Of a stretch of DNA of 64,000 bases, positions 62,772 through 64,000 are shown piece by piece; within the stretch, counting starts at the first letter, position 1, and each line of letters opens with the position of its first letter. A program made the position numbers and the translations under genes. The notes under the pieces were generated by a model. That model was not told the origin of the DNA and made no database searches. It saw nothing but the letters and a program-made list of their open reading frames with translations. This stretch comes from Mimachlamys varia (lineage: Eukaryota; Mollusca; Bivalvia; Pectinida; Pectinidae): contig OX392529.1 of the NCBI GenBank assembly GCA_947623455.1, positions 52,223,186-52,287,185 on the forward strand. Direction: 5' to 3'.

Positions 62772-64000
62772 ACAATGAACATAATGTTCATCATCTAACT
62801 GTCGACGTTATACATTGTTTATAATGTTACTGTCCATGTTATACAATGTTTATCATGTAACTATCGACGTTATACATTGTTTATAATGTTACTGTCGACG
62901 TTATACAATGTTTATCATGTAACTGTCGATGTTATACATTGTTTACCATGTAACTATCGATGTTTTACATTGTTTATCATGTTGTTGTCGATGTTATACA
63001 TTGTTTATCATGTAACTGTCGATGTTATACAATGTTTATAATGTTACTGTCGACGTTATACAATGTTTATCATGTAACTATCGATGTTATACATTGTTTA
63101 TCATGTAACTGTCCATGTTATACAATGTTTATCATGTAACTATCGACGTTATACATTGTTTATAATGTTACTGTCGACGTTATACAATGTTTATCATGTA
63201 ACTGTCCATGTTATACAATGTTTATCATGTAACTGTCGACGTTATACATTGTTTATCATGTAACTGTCGACGTTATACAATGTTTATAATGTTACTGTCG
63301 ATGTTTTACATTGTTTATCATGTAACTGTCGACGTTATACATTGTTTATCATGTAACTTTCGACGTTATACAATGTTTATCATGTAACTGTCGATGTTAT
63401 ACATTGTTTATCATGTAACTGTCCATGTTATACAATGTTTATCATGTAACTATCGACGTTATACATTGTTTATAATGTTACTGTCGACGTTATACAATGT
63501 TTATCATGTAACTGTCCATGTTATACAATGTTTATCATGTAACTGTCGACGTTATACAATGTTTATCATGTAACTGTCGATGTTTTACATTGTTTATCAT
63601 GTTACATTCGATGTTTTACATTGTTTATCATGTAACTGTCGATGTTATACATTGTTTATCATGTAACTGTCGATGTTATACAATGTTTATCATGTTACTG
63701 TCCATGCTATTCTATGTTTATCATGTTACTGTCCATGCTATTCTATGTTTATCATGTTACTGTCAATGTTATACAATGTTTATCATGTTGTTGTGGATGT
63801 TATACTGTATTTATCATGTTAATGTCGATGTTATACAATGTTTATCATGTAACTGTCAATGTTATACAATGTTTATCATGTAACTGTCGATGTTATACAA
63901 TGTTTATCATGTTACTGTCCATTTTATACAATGTTTATCATGTAACTGTCGATGTTATACAATGTTTATCATGTAACTGTCGATGTTATACATTGTTTAT
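62772..64000 (+). repeat. 31-bp minisatellite, continues past window
   Basis: About 39 copies of TGTCGACGTTATACAATG plus TTTATCATGTAAC. Variant sites are CGACG/CGATG/CCATG, ACAATG/ACATTG and CATGTAAC/AATGTTAC. The array is still regular at the right edge, so its length is unknown. Confidence 0.95.

Larger units (their letters stand above)
51381..64000 (-). other. Presumed WIPF intron filled with tandem arrays
   Basis: No WIP-family exon (WH2 domain or polyproline blocks) was found between 51381 and the right edge, so this appears to be a single intron of more than 12.6 kb. Tandem arrays at 52655-53405, 53621-61362, 62203-62340 and 62772-64000 make up about 78 percent of it. 51381-52650 and 61363-62200 show no recognisable feature. 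That it is one intron is an inference from the missing 5' exons. Confidence 0.55.

Noticed and set aside
63518..63883. 121-codon frame rich in CYHVTVDVIQ-like repeats
   Set aside because: Arises from the 31-bp array near the window edge; frame openness depends on chance indels.
62772..64000. CRISPR-like regular 31-bp repeats
   Set aside because: Units are directly contiguous with no spacers; an ordinary minisatellite.

Overview
This is eukaryotic, AT-rich, intron-rich animal DNA. It most likely comes from a bivalve or related mollusc. The support is the small exons in large introns, dense short tandem arrays, TTAA- and TA-flanked MITEs, tRNA-derived SINEs, and an element with about 155-bp tandem cores resembling bivalve 'pearl'/Helitron-type repeats. 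The exact species cannot be told from the sequence.

Two protein-coding genes are supported, arranged tail to tail. (1) On the + strand, 526-37979 holds nearly all of a protein kinase N (PKN/PRK) gene. Twenty constitutive exons join with every splice phase consistent into 2982 nt (993 residues plus stop): three HR1 coiled-coil repeats, a C2-like domain, a proline-rich linker, an AGC kinase domain and the C-terminal tail. Only the extreme N-terminus is missing at the left edge. One intron is of the GC-AG type, a further in-frame 60-nt cassette exon is possible near the C-terminus, and one exon's 5' splice site lies at the head of a tandem array of copies of itself. (2) On the - strand, 51380-49332 holds the last three exons of a WASP-interacting protein (WIPF/verprolin) gene: a proline-rich exon, an exon with the WASP-binding peptide, and a short terminal exon. 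Its 5' part must lie beyond 64000.

Region by region: 1-525 MITE remnant and PKN intron; 526-37979 PKN exons with introns carrying MITEs, SINEs, minisatellites and fold-back elements; 37980-49331 the PKN 3'UTR and the intergenic region, with AGGTCA-rich degenerate repeats, fold-backs and a SINE; 49332-51380 WIPF 3' exons; 51381-64000 the presumed upstream WIPF intron, largely tandem arrays: a 26-bp array (52.66-53.41 kb), a 7.7-kb array of about 368 copies of a 21-bp unit (53.62-61.36 kb), a 33-bp array (62.2 kb) and a 31-bp array running off the right edge (62.77-64.00 kb).

PKN is a Rho/Rac effector kinase and WIPF proteins control WASP/Arp2/3 actin assembly, so both genes belong to Rho-GTPase/actin signalling. 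Nothing in the sequence shows that their adjacency is functional. I saw no CRISPR, operon-like or viral gene system. The most unusual content is the repeat architecture and the splice-site peculiarities of the PKN gene.
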